A DNA stretch of 64,000 nt from Streptomyces sp. A0642 (GTDB lineage Bacteria; Actinomycetota; Actinomycetes; Streptomycetales; Streptomycetaceae). The DNA lies in assembly GCF_004795105.1 (NCBI RefSeq), contig NZ_SSBL01000024.1:55636-119635 (forward strand). The letters are read 5' to 3'. The notes beneath the pieces were generated by a model. It saw nothing but the letters and a program-made list of their open reading frames with translations, ran no database searches and was not told the origin of the DNA. Both the position numbers and the translations under genes were made by a program. Positions 34,605 to 42,575 of the stretch are shown one piece after another. Each line of letters opens with the position of its first letter. Position 1 is the first letter of the stretch.

Positions 34605-35132
34605 TCAGTCCGCGGGGCGCTGGGTCAGATGGGTGAACGCTTCCAGGTTCCGTGTGGACTCGCCGCGCGAGACCCGCCAGGCATACTCCTTGCGGATCGC
34701 GCCGGCGAAACCGAGCTCCAGAAGGGGGTTGAAGGCGCCGTCGGCGGCCTCCAGCACGACACCGAGCAGCCGGTCCAGCTCGCCGGGCGTCACCACGGAG
34801 AGCGGCAGCTTGCCGACGAGGTAGACGTCCCCGAGCGAGTCGATCGCGTAACTCACGCCGAAGAGGCGGAGGTTGTGCTCCAGCAGCCAGCGGTGCACCG
34901 CCGCGTCGTTCTCGTCCGGGTGGCGGATGACGAAGGCGTTGAGGGACAGCGCGTGCGCGCCGACGATGAGCGAGCAGGTGGTGGCGAGCTTGCGGGTGCC
35001 GGGCAGTTGCACGACGTAATGGCCGGGCCCGGGGCTCTCCCAGTCGAGCCCGGCATCCTCCAGCGTCGCCTCGATGACCTGCGCGACCCGTGTGACCTGC
35101 GGCGTCGCCGCTTCCTCTGGTACGTCAGCCAT
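34605..35132 (-). CDS. YbjN domain-containing protein
   Basis: 175 residues. The fold resembles type III secretion chaperones and YbjN: a helix IEATLEDAGLDWE, strands HYVVQLPGTRKLATTCSLIVG and LSLNAFVIRHPDENDAAVHRWLLEHN, then VYLVGKLPLSVVTPGELDRLLG. It is a cytoplasmic protein of uncertain function, often beside mshA in actinobacteria. Its ATG lies in a short tandem repeat (TACGTCAGC units from 35121). Confidence 0.82.
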   Translation of the reverse strand: MADVPEEAATPQVTRVAQVIEATLEDAGLDWESPGPGHYVVQLPGTRKLATTCSLIVGAHALSLNAFVIRHPDENDAAVHRWLLEHNLRLFGVSYAIDSLGDVYLVGKLPLSVVTPGELDRLLGVVLEAADGAFNPLLELGFAGAIRKEYAWRVSRGESTRNLEAFTHLTQRPAD

Positions 35133-35214
35133 GAGGCGAGCGTACGTCAGCGGTGGGCGGGCGTACGTCAGCGGTGAGGCAGGCGCACGCCACGGGTTCC
35201 GGCAGGCGCACGCC
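35121..35214. repeat. Short tandem repeats upstream of the YbjN gene
   Basis: TACGTCAGC recurs at 35121, 35143 and 35164 (period 21-22). The first copy is inside the coding start of the YbjN gene. GGCAGGCGCACGCC then recurs at 35178 and 35201. They fill most of the gap to mshA. Confidence 0.7.
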
Positions 35215-35259
35215 GGGGTCCCGGGCGGACGGCGCGGCAGGCGTCGCTCGCCCGCGCTC

Positions 35260-36624
35260 TCACCCGTGGTGCGTGCGCGCCCGGCGCCGGTGTTCCTGCA
35301 CCGCCGCGGAGTACACGTCCGCGGTCGCCGCAGCCGCCGTGTCCCAGCCGAAGCGCTGCGCGTGCGCCGCGGCGGCGCCGCCCATCCGCTCGACGAGCTC
35401 CGGCGCGTTCGCGAAGCGCGCCAGCGCCTCCGCGTACGCCTCCGGGTCGTGCCCGGGGATCAGGAAGCCGCTGACCCCGTCCCGGACCGCCACCGGCAGA
35501 CCGCCCACGGCCGCCGCGACGACCGGGGTGCCGGCCGCCTGGGCCTCTATGGCGACCAGGCCGAAGGACTCGCTGTACGAGGGCATGACCAGCACGGACG
35601 CGGCCCGGAACCAGTCGGCGAGCTGGTCCTGCCCGACCGGCGGATGGAACCGCACCACGTCGGCGACGCCGAGGCGGGCGGCCAGCTTCTGGAGTCCCTC
35701 CGGCTTGGCCAGCCCGCTGCCGCTGGGGCCGCCGACGACGGGCACGACGATCCGGGACCGCAGGGAGGGGTCCCGGTCCAGCAGGGCGGCGACGGCGCGC
35801 AGCAGTATGTCCGGGGCCTTCAGCGGCTGGATGCGGCCCGCGAAGAGCGGGATCAGGGCGTCCTGCGGCAGTCCGAGGCGGGCGCGGGCCGCGGCGCGGC
35901 CGTCCGCGGGGCGGAAGCGGTCCAGGTTGACGCCGGGGTGGACGACGGCGACGGCGCCCGGGTCCGCCTCGTAGAAGCGGACCAGTTCTCCGGCCTCTTC
36001 GGCGGTGTTCGCGATCAGCCGGTCGGAGGCGTGCACGATCTGGGTCTCGCCGATGACGCGGGCGGCGGGCTCGGGGGTGTCACCCTCGGCGAGCGCGGCG
36101 TTCTTGACCTTGGCCATGGTGTGCATGGCGTGGACGAGCGGGACGCCCCAGCGCTGGGCGGCGAGCCAGCCGACCTGGCCGGAGAGCCAGTAGTGGGAGT
36201 GCACCAGGTCGTAGTAGCCGGGGCGCTGTCCGGCCCACGCCTGCATCACGCCGTGCGTGAAGGCGCAGAGCTGGGCGGGCAGCTCCTCCTTGGCCAGACC
36301 CTCGTACGGCCCCGCGTCGACGTGGCGGACCAGGACGCCCGGCGCCATCTCGACGGCCGGAGGCAGGGCGCCGGTGGTCGAACGGGTGAAGATCTCGACC
36401 TCGATGTTGATCGCGGCCAGACGCTTGGCGAGCTCCACGATGTACACGTTCATGCCGCCCGCGTCGCCCGTTCCCGGCTGGTGCAGCGGGGAGGTGTGCA
36501 CGGAGAGCATCGCCACGCGGCGCGGCTTGCGGTGTCCGCCGGGGAAGGAGCCGGTGAAGCCTGCGGGGAACCTGAGGCGCGGCGCGACCCGGCTGCTGCC
36601 GAGCCGGGAGACGTACTGGCTCAC
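35260..36624 (-). CDS. mshA: D-inositol-3-phosphate glycosyltransferase (mycothiol biosynthesis)
   Basis: 454 residues from GTG at 36624 (SQYVSRLGS), which follows GGAGGACC. A reading to 36687 is possible. It is a GT-B fold, GT4 family enzyme. VHTSPLHQPGTGDAGGMNVYI is the N-terminal loop characteristic of MshA. FAGRIQPLKAPDILLRAVA and SYSESFGLVAIEAQAAGTPVVA hold the UDP-sugar contacts, including the E-x7-E motif. It makes the first mycothiol intermediate from UDP-GlcNAc and inositol 3-phosphate. It diverges from a methyltransferase gene. Confidence 0.95.
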   Translation of the reverse strand: MSQYVSRLGSSRVAPRLRFPAGFTGSFPGGHRKPRRVAMLSVHTSPLHQPGTGDAGGMNVYIVELAKRLAAINIEVEIFTRSTTGALPPAVEMAPGVLVRHVDAGPYEGLAKEELPAQLCAFTHGVMQAWAGQRPGYYDLVHSHYWLSGQVGWLAAQRWGVPLVHAMHTMAKVKNAALAEGDTPEPAARVIGETQIVHASDRLIANTAEEAGELVRFYEADPGAVAVVHPGVNLDRFRPADGRAAARARLGLPQDALIPLFAGRIQPLKAPDILLRAVAALLDRDPSLRSRIVVPVVGGPSGSGLAKPEGLQKLAARLGVADVVRFHPPVGQDQLADWFRAASVLVMPSYSESFGLVAIEAQAAGTPVVAAAVGGLPVAVRDGVSGFLIPGHDPEAYAEALARFANAPELVERMGGAAAAHAQRFGWDTAAAATADVYSAAVQEHRRRARTHHG

Positions 36625-36834
36625 GTCGTCCGGTCCTCCTCGCTCATGGCCCTGGTACCGGCTTCGTTCAGACATTCGTTCAGGCATGGCACCGAAGGGG
36701 CGCGCGGTCCCTTTCGGAAGGCTGGAACAGCGGAACTCCTCCTTTCATTTCCGTTTTGCCAAATCATTACGGTACGACCCCGGCGCGCCGCGGGCGACGG
36801 CCGACGACTCGTGCGAGTGGTTACGCTCTGTGTC

Positions 36835-37611
36835 ATGCGCCCGATCGGCACCGCGACCCGCGGGACCACCAACCCGAACCGGCTGCGCCGCATGGACCGC
36901 TGGATCGCCGCCACGCACGGCCCCGCCCTGCGCCGCGCCGACGCCCCCGTGGCGGTCGACCTCGGGTACGGCGCCGCGCCGTGGACCGCCGTCGAGCTGC
37001 TGGAGCGCCTGCGCACCGTCGAGCCCCGCACGTCCGTGGCGGGCATCGAGATCTCCCCCGAGCGGGTCGAGGCGGCCCGCCCGTACGAGCGCGAGGGCCT
37101 CACCTTCCTCCACGGCGGCTTCGAGATCCCGCTGCCCGGCCGGCCCGATCTGATCCGGGCGGCGAACGTCCTGCGCCAGTACGACGAGGACGAGGTCGCC
37201 GTGGTGTGGCGGCGCCTGTGCGCCCGGCTCGCTCCGGGCGGCCTGCTGGTGGAGGGCACCTGTGACGAGATCGGGCGGCGCCACGTGTGGGTGGCGCTGG
37301 GCCCGGAGGGCCCTCGCACGGTCACCTTCGCGACCCGGCTCGGCTCCCTCGGCCGCCCCTCCGACCTCGCCGAGCGGCTGCCCAAGGCGCTGATCCACCG
37401 CAATGTGCCGGGTGAGCCCGTCCACGCCTTTTTGCGCGACTTCGACCGGGCCTGGGCGGCGGCCTCTCCGTACGCCGCGCTGGGCGCCCGGCAGCGGTGG
37501 ATCACCGCCGTACGGGCCCTGTCGGGCGAGTGGCCGCTGACCGACGGCGTACGGCGGTGGCGCCAGGGCGAGGTGACGGTGGAGTGGGATGCGCTGCGGC
37601 CCGCACGGTGA
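36835..37611 (+). CDS. Class I SAM-dependent methyltransferase-like protein
   Basis: 258 residues from ATG at 36835. A GTG at 36817 is also possible. VAVDLGYGAAPWTAVELLERL is a motif I variant, in which the usual E/D-x-G-x-G-x-G reads D-L-G-Y-G-A-A. GIEISPERVEAAR (motif II acidic residue) and DLIRAANVLRQYDEDEVAVVWRRLCARLAPGGLLVEG (motifs III-IV) follow. The substrate is unknown. It lies between mshA and a cell-wall hydrolase, as in other Streptomyces, as far as I recall. Confidence 0.82.
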   Translation: MRPIGTATRGTTNPNRLRRMDRWIAATHGPALRRADAPVAVDLGYGAAPWTAVELLERLRTVEPRTSVAGIEISPERVEAARPYEREGLTFLHGGFEIPLPGRPDLIRAANVLRQYDEDEVAVVWRRLCARLAPGGLLVEGTCDEIGRRHVWVALGPEGPRTVTFATRLGSLGRPSDLAERLPKALIHRNVPGEPVHAFLRDFDRAWAAASPYAALGARQRWITAVRALSGEWPLTDGVRRWRQGEVTVEWDALRPAR

Positions 37612-37938
37612 CCCACACGCGGAGAACGCGGGGCCCCGGCACGCGGAGCGCAGGGTGAACTCCTCCGGCGACGGGAACGCCGGCACGGCATCGTTCGTCC
37701 CAGAACAGGGGGCCTGAACCAGGGCCGGACCCGGGGCCCTTCCAGGGGGCGGGCCCGGGTGCCGGGCCGAGGGGGCGGCCGGGCCCGGGGAGCGCTGCGG
37801 CGGTCCGGGGGCCCCGGAGATGTGTCTGCCTCTGTTGCTTTTCGGTAGGGCATGGCACGATCTCGTCGGCGCCATAAGTTACTGACGGTAAATCAGATTC
37901 CAGTCAGATCCACAGGATCCGTCCGGAGGGGGAGCTTC
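37612..37938. other. 327-bp upstream region of the C40 peptidase gene
   Basis: The first 230 bp are extremely GC-rich, with overlapping inverted repeats (around 37725-37815) that would form stable RNA structure. The last 100 bp turn AT-richer (agttactgacggtaaatcag), which suggests the promoter. I looked for a c-di-AMP riboswitch, known before some Streptomyces wall hydrolase genes, and did not find its conserved core. Confidence 0.45.
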
Positions 37939-39006
37939 GTGTACCGACGCCACTGTGCCGCTGCCGCGATCACTCTGGTCTGCGCGATGGCGGTCCTGGC
38001 CTCACCGGTCCAGGCCCTTGCCGCACCCGCGCCCCCTTCACCCACGCCCCCCGCCACGGACCGGCCGGTGAAGAAGAGCCTCGAAGAGGTCCGTCAGGAG
38101 ATCGACGCCCTCTACCGCGCCGCGGGATCGGCCACGGACGCGTACAACCTCGCCGAGGAGAAGGCCGAGAAGCAGTCGGGCGAGATCGTCAAGCTGGCCC
38201 AGGCCATCGTGGAGGGCCAGGCGAAGATCGCCGAGCTCAAGAGCCGGGCGGGCGCCCAGGCCCGCGAGGAGTACCGCAACGCCGGACTGCCGCCGGGCGC
38301 CCGCCTGATGCTCAGCGGTGACCCGAGCCTCTTCCTGGACGGGGTCAGCCGGGCCCGGCAGGGCCAGAAGGCCGCCAAGGGGCTCCTGGGGGAACTGAAC
38401 AGGACCCAGCAGGACTTGGAGACGTACACGCAGGACGCGAGCACCAACTGGACCAAGCTCGAAGCCAATCGCGTCAAGCAGGCCAAGGCCAAGAAGAAGA
38501 TCAACGCGCAGATAGCGGCGGCGAAGAAGCTGGAGTCCCAGCTGGAGAAGAAGGAGCGCGAACGGCTTCTCCGGCTGGAGCAGGAGGCGGAGTACGCGTC
38601 GCAGACCGCCTGGCTGGGTTCCGGTGCGCTGAAGGAGATCAACCGCGAGGCCAGCGCGACCGGCAGGAAGGCGGTGGCCTTCGCCACCTCCAAGATCGGC
38701 CTGCCGTACGAATGGGGGGCCGTGGGCCCCAAGTCGTACGACTGCTCCGGACTGACGTCCCGGGCGTGGGCGTCGGCCGGGCGGCCGATCCCGCGCACCT
38801 CGCAGGAGCAGTGGCGGTTGTTGCCGCACATCGCGATCAAGGACATGCGCCCCGGCGACCTGATCATCTACCACAGCGACGCCAGCCACGTGGGGATGTA
38901 CATCGGGGACGGCGCGATCGTGCACGCCCCGCGCCCGGGCCGGAACGTCACGCTCGCGGGGGCGGGCTCGATGGAGATCCTCGGAGTCGTCCGCCCCGAC
39001 CGGTAG
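37939..39006 (+). CDS. Secreted NlpC/P60 (C40) peptidoglycan endopeptidase
   Basis: 355 residues from GTG at 37939, chosen because cggagggggag lies 4 nt upstream. An ATG at 37852 would add 29 residues. A signal peptide (AAAAITLVCAMAVLASPVQALA) is followed by a long coiled coil (about 45-230, Lys/Glu/Gln-rich, PcsB/RipA-like). The catalytic domain has Cys269 in YDCSGLTSRAW, His317 in SHVGMYIG and a third His in VHAPRPGRNV. It cuts stem peptides during growth or sporulation. The coiled coil probably restrains activity until partner proteins bind. Confidence 0.9.
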   Translation: MYRRHCAAAAITLVCAMAVLASPVQALAAPAPPSPTPPATDRPVKKSLEEVRQEIDALYRAAGSATDAYNLAEEKAEKQSGEIVKLAQAIVEGQAKIAELKSRAGAQAREEYRNAGLPPGARLMLSGDPSLFLDGVSRARQGQKAAKGLLGELNRTQQDLETYTQDASTNWTKLEANRVKQAKAKKKINAQIAAAKKLESQLEKKERERLLRLEQEAEYASQTAWLGSGALKEINREASATGRKAVAFATSKIGLPYEWGAVGPKSYDCSGLTSRAWASAGRPIPRTSQEQWRLLPHIAIKDMRPGDLIIYHSDASHVGMYIGDGAIVHAPRPGRNVTLAGAGSMEILGVVRPDR

Positions 39007-39505
39007 GGGCGGGGGCCGGACTCTGCGTGCTCGTCACCACCGGCAGGGCGCGGAGCGGCCTCCGGGCGCTCGCCACGACCGGCGCGGAACGAACGGGGGC
39101 CGGCCTCCCGGTGCTCGCCACGACCGGCGGGCCGGCCCGGAGCCGGCTGCTCCCCCGCCCGGAACCGACCCTGCGCCCCCGCCCGCAGCCCGGCCGGGAG
39201 ACCTCCGCGGGCCGCCCGGCCACGCACCGCGAACGCCCGCGGCACGCAACCGCGGCCGCCCGCGTGAGCGGCGCCACTCCGCCCCTGGCGGGTGGCGTGA
39301 CCTTTGTCATGCCGCCCTGGACGCCCCCGGGCGCCGCATCGCGCCGGATCCGTGACCTGACGCGGCTTATGGCGGTGCATATGACGGAGGCCGGGTGCCG
39401 TGCACCATTCCGCTCCCGCGTCCCGTACCGCTATCGTCCCCGACTGGCGGGTCGTCGATCGTCGTCCCGCCGCGCCCTCGGGGGGAGGGAAGGAAACCCG
39501 AACCG
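39007..39505. other. 499-bp intergenic region with degenerate repeat
   Basis: No gene is supported. From 39027 to 39128 an 18-bp unit close to GTGCTCGCCACGACCGGC occurs three times (39027, 39066, 39111). The rest is GC-rich until about 39290, after which cctttgtcatgccgcc and gcggcttatggcgg suggest promoter sequence for the downstream phosphatase gene. Confidence 0.55.
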
Positions 39506-40855
39506 ATGCCCGTATCCGTACCCGTGCCGCAGCAGCGTCCCGTTTCCGCTGCGGAAACCAGCAGTGGGACCGACCTCACCCTGCTGGTGATCGAGGACGA
39601 CCCGGCGGGCACCTTCAACGTCCCGGAGCTCTCCGCGGCGGCCGGTGCCCGGGTCCGTATCCGCGCCGCCCGCAACCTCACCGAGGCGGGCCGGCTCCTC
39701 ACCGACGACGTGGACTGCATCCTGCTGGACCTGGCGCTGCCGTCCGGCGCCGAGACGCGCGGCGGACCGGACGCGGAGCCCGACGAGCTCGCCACCCTCA
39801 AGTACGTGCTGCGGATCGCGCCCCGGCACGCCGTGCTCGCCCTCACGGCCGAGGACGACGCCGAGCTGGCCGCCGAGGCCGTACGCGTGGGGGCGCAGGA
39901 CTACCTCTTCCGCGGCGAGCTCGACGGCAGGCTCCTCAGCCGCGCCATCCGCTACGCCGTCGAGCGCAAACGCGCCGACGTCGCCCAGCACCAGCTCACC
40001 GAGTCCCGGCTGCGCGCCCAGGAGAACGCCCGCCTGGAGCGGGGACTGCTGCCCACCCCGCTGCTCGACGGCTCCGATCTGCGCTTCGCGGCCCGCTACC
40101 GCCCCGGCCGCAGCCGCGCGCTGCTCGGCGGCGACTTCTACGACACGGTCCGCACCCCCGACGGCACCGTGCACGCGATGATCGGCGACGTCTGCGGCCA
40201 CGGCCCGGACGAAGCGGCACTCGGCGTGGAACTGCGGATCGCCTGGCGCGCGCTGACCCTGGCAGGGCTCTGCGGCGACGAACTGCTCTCCACGCTCCAG
40301 CAGGTCCTGGAGCACGAACGGCAGAGCGAGGAGATCTTCGCGACGCTCTGCACGGTCGACATCGCCCCCGACGGCCGCCGCGCGGGACTGTGCCTGGCGG
40401 GCCATCCCGCACCGCTGATCACCCGCCAGGGCCGGGCCGCGCACCTGCTTCCGTACGACGACGGCGGCCCGGCGCTGGGCCTGCTGCCGCGCGCCCGCTG
40501 GCCGCGCCGGCAGGTGGAACTGGGCGGCTCCTGGAGCCTGATGATGTACACCGACGGGCTGATCGAGGGCCGCGTCGGCGACGGCACACAGCGTCTCGGC
40601 CAGGACGGCATGGTCGCGATGATCAATCGTCAGCTGGCCGAGGGCCTGACCGGCGAGGACCTCCTGGAGGCGGCGGTCACGCACGTCCGCGACCTCAACG
40701 GCGGCGAACTCACCGACGACGTCGCGGTCCTGCTGCTCGACCGCGACCAGGACACCGTGCGCAACCGGACGCGCAACGGCGACCGGGGCCGGAGCATCCC
40801 GCGCCCCCGCCCCGGACAGGTGTCACCCGCAGGCGCTCAACGCCCGCCGTTGTAG
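39506..40855 (+). CDS. Receiver domain-PP2C (RsbU/SpoIIE-type) serine phosphatase
   Basis: 449 residues from ATG at 39506 after gggagggaaggaaa. The N-terminal receiver-like domain has the acidic pair in VIEDDPAG (30-32), Asp75 in ILLDLALPSG and DYLFRGELDG, where an Arg takes the place of the usual Lys. A coiled linker (AQENARLERGLLPTPL) leads to the PP2C domain: LLGGDFYD, GDVCGHGPDEA, LAGHPAP, YTDGLIEG and LTDDVAVLLL. Such proteins dephosphorylate anti-anti-sigma factors and so switch on alternative sigma factors. The partner is not in the window. The gene overlaps the next, convergent gene by 19 bp. Confidence 0.88.
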   Translation: MPVSVPVPQQRPVSAAETSSGTDLTLLVIEDDPAGTFNVPELSAAAGARVRIRAARNLTEAGRLLTDDVDCILLDLALPSGAETRGGPDAEPDELATLKYVLRIAPRHAVLALTAEDDAELAAEAVRVGAQDYLFRGELDGRLLSRAIRYAVERKRADVAQHQLTESRLRAQENARLERGLLPTPLLDGSDLRFAARYRPGRSRALLGGDFYDTVRTPDGTVHAMIGDVCGHGPDEAALGVELRIAWRALTLAGLCGDELLSTLQQVLEHERQSEEIFATLCTVDIAPDGRRAGLCLAGHPAPLITRQGRAAHLLPYDDGGPALGLLPRARWPRRQVELGGSWSLMMYTDGLIEGRVGDGTQRLGQDGMVAMINRQLAEGLTGEDLLEAAVTHVRDLNGGELTDDVAVLLLDRDQDTVRNRTRNGDRGRSIPRPRPGQVSPAGAQRPPL

Positions 40856-41172
40856 GGCCCGTACGGACCGTCGCTGCTGGAGCCGCCCCGCCGGCGGCCG
40901 CCGCCCGACACGGCCCTGAGCGCGGGCCGTACGTCCACGAAGAACACGATGGACGCGATCAGCCCGGCGATCTGCAGGAAGAGCATCGGCACCCAGAGGT
41001 TCACCACCACCGCGATGCCGAGAATGATCAGCCAGAAGGACTTCTTCTGCTTGTCCGCGGCGCGGTAGGCGTCCTCACGGGCGATCGCGGCCATGACGAA
41101 GGCCACCACGGCGAGAACGGTCATGGCCGTGAAGATCAGCCCGAGGATGGAGTTGAAGCCTTCGAGCAACAT
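40837..41172 (-). CDS. DUF2516 family membrane protein
   Basis: 111 residues from ATG at 41172 (AGGCGG at 8-nt spacing). A GTG at 41181 would add three residues. Two or three membrane helices (ILGLIFTAMTVLAVVAFVMAAIA, FWLIILGIAVVVNLWVPMLFLQIAGLIASIVFFV) match DUF2516. The tail is Arg/Gly/Ser-rich. It stands next to the XRE and HbhA-like genes. Function unknown. Confidence 0.82.
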   Translation of the reverse strand: MLLEGFNSILGLIFTAMTVLAVVAFVMAAIAREDAYRAADKQKKSFWLIILGIAVVVNLWVPMLFLQIAGLIASIVFFVDVRPALRAVSGGGRRRGGSSSDGPYGPYNGGR

Positions 41173-41290
41173 GGGGTGCACCGCCTAGTGAGTGGATGAG
41201 CGCCTCGCGGCCAAGGTACCGGGACAACGACCGGAACACCCCGAAAGGTGCCCGCCCGCCGCCCCGGCACACGTGCCGGGCATCGTGGGG

Positions 41291-41938
41291 CTACTTGGCG
41301 GTGGGAGGCGTGGTCTTCTTCGCGGCGGGCTTGCGCAGGGGCGCCTTCTTGGCGGCCGCGGGCGACTGCTTGTCCTCGGCCTTGACGGTCCTGGGCGCGG
41401 GCTTGACGGCCGGCGCGGGCTTGGCGGCCACCGGCTTCGCGGCGGGCTTCGGCTCGGTCTTCGCCGTCTCCGGCTTCGACTCCTTGCGCGGCTCGACGAC
41501 GACGGCGATCTCGACGATCTCGTCGGCCGTCTCGCCACGCCACGTCCGCACGCTCTGCTCGCCGCGCTCGGCGACCTTCTCGTACGTCTCCCGGGCCTTG
41601 ACCGCGTACTCCGCGGCCACGCCGACGCCGCGCAGCGCCAGGTCCTGGGCACTCTCGCCCAGCTTCTTCAGGTCGGTGTCGAACGCGCCGATCACCTCGC
41701 TGACCTTGGCCTGAAGGGTGGCCTGCGCCTCCTTGGCCTGCTCGGCCACCTTCTCCTGCACGGCCTTGGGGTCGGTGTTGCGCACCGCCTCGATGCGCTC
41801 CGGCGCCTCGGCCCGCAGCTGCTCGATCAGGGCCGGAACCTTCCGGGCCTGCTTCACGGCGAGATCGGCCGTACCGGCGGCGAAGTAGAGGGGCGTGGGG
41901 TCGGTGAGGGTCTTGCGCAGGTCATCGGTGATGGCCAT
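41291..41938 (-). CDS. HbhA-like coiled-coil protein with Lys/Ala/Pro-rich tail
   Basis: 215 residues. A long amphipathic helical region (about 5-145, LKKLGESAQDLALRG, EYAVKARETYEKVAERGEQ) precedes a low-complexity basic tail of repeated KPAAK-like units. The plan matches mycobacterial heparin-binding haemagglutinin HbhA and its Streptomyces homologues, which bind anionic surfaces, lipid bodies or polysaccharides. Adhesion or membrane association is inferred. It is 27 bp downstream of the XRE gene on the same strand and probably in its operon. Confidence 0.78.
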   Translation of the reverse strand: MAITDDLRKTLTDPTPLYFAAGTADLAVKQARKVPALIEQLRAEAPERIEAVRNTDPKAVQEKVAEQAKEAQATLQAKVSEVIGAFDTDLKKLGESAQDLALRGVGVAAEYAVKARETYEKVAERGEQSVRTWRGETADEIVEIAVVVEPRKESKPETAKTEPKPAAKPVAAKPAPAVKPAPRTVKAEDKQSPAAAKKAPLRKPAAKKTTPPTAK

Positions 41939-41965
41939 GACTGTGGTCCTCCCGGATCATCAGAC

Positions 41966-42436
41966 TCAGTGTGAGGGTTTTGAAGGCTTGGAACCTGTAT
42001 CTGTATCGGCAGCACCGCCGTCGGCACTGAAGGGCGCATCCGCACCGGACGCGCGCCCCTCCTCGTCCGCGGAGTCCACGGGCTCGTCCTCGAACCCGTT
42101 CTCCTTGCGGAAGGAGGCGTAGATCTGGAGCAGCACGCTCTTCTGCCGCTCGTTGATCGACGGATCGGCCAGAATCACCGCCCGCGTCTCCAGCTCCTCC
42201 CGCTCCCGCTCATCCAGGATCCCGGCCCGTACGTACAGGGTCTCGGCAGAGATCCGCAGCGCCTTGGCGACCTGCTGAAGGACCTCGGCACTGGGCTTGC
42301 GCAGCCCGCGCTCGATCTGGCTGAGATAGGGATTGGACACCCCGGCGGCCTCGGCGAGCTGCCGCAGCGACAGCTGCGCGGTACGGCGCTGCTCGCGCAG
42401 GTACTCGCCGAGATTGCCGACGTTGAGTGAGGCCAT
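41966..42436 (-). CDS. XRE-family transcriptional regulator
   Basis: 156 residues from ATG at 42436 (MASLNVGNL). An in-frame extension to 42547 would run through the operator region. The N-terminal HTH is QLSLRQLAEAAGVSNPYLSQIERGLRKPS (about 18-46). The C-terminal part has a helix ERQKSVLLQIYASFRKENGFE and an acidic tail. It is followed by the HbhA-like gene. A perfect 12-bp inverted repeat in its own promoter suggests autoregulation. Confidence 0.9.
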   Translation of the reverse strand: MASLNVGNLGEYLREQRRTAQLSLRQLAEAAGVSNPYLSQIERGLRKPSAEVLQQVAKALRISAETLYVRAGILDEREREELETRAVILADPSINERQKSVLLQIYASFRKENGFEDEPVDSADEEGRASGADAPFSADGGAADTDTGSKPSKPSH

Positions 42437-42461
42437 GTCCCGATGGTGGACCCCGTTGCTA

Positions 42462-42489
42462 ACTTTTGCAAGCGCCTGCTTGCAAAAGT
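42462..42489. promoter_or_regulatory. Perfect inverted repeat, likely operator of the XRE gene
   Basis: ACTTTTGCAAGC, GCCT, GCTTGCAAAAGT: a 12-bp perfect inverted repeat with a 4-bp spacer, 25 bp upstream of the XRE start codon. It is AT-rich against the GC background and placed where a promoter would be. Confidence 0.75.
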
Positions 42490-42532
42490 GTCTGGAACCA
42501 CTCGGACGGGCGATGCGCGGAGCATGTTCGTA

Positions 42533-42570
42533 AACTTTAGTTTCCATCGACGACTGCGGAAACTATAGTT
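42533..42570 (+). promoter_or_regulatory. Symmetric operator enclosing the promoter of a leaderless HTH gene
   Basis: AACTTTAGTTTCC (42533-42545) and GGAAACTATAGTT (42558-42570) form a 13-bp inverted repeat with one mismatch and a 12-bp spacer. Each arm is itself near-palindromic (AACTtTAGTT, AACTATAGTT). A -10-like TATAGT lies at 42564-42569 and a -35-like TTTCCA at 42541-42546, 17 bp apart. The expected start site is at or next to the A of ATG 42576. Confidence 0.65.
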
Positions 42571-42575
42571 GCCGC

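Noticed and set aside
37612..37938. c-di-AMP riboswitch upstream of the C40 peptidase
   Set aside because: Known before some Streptomyces wall hydrolase genes, but the conserved core is not recognisable here.
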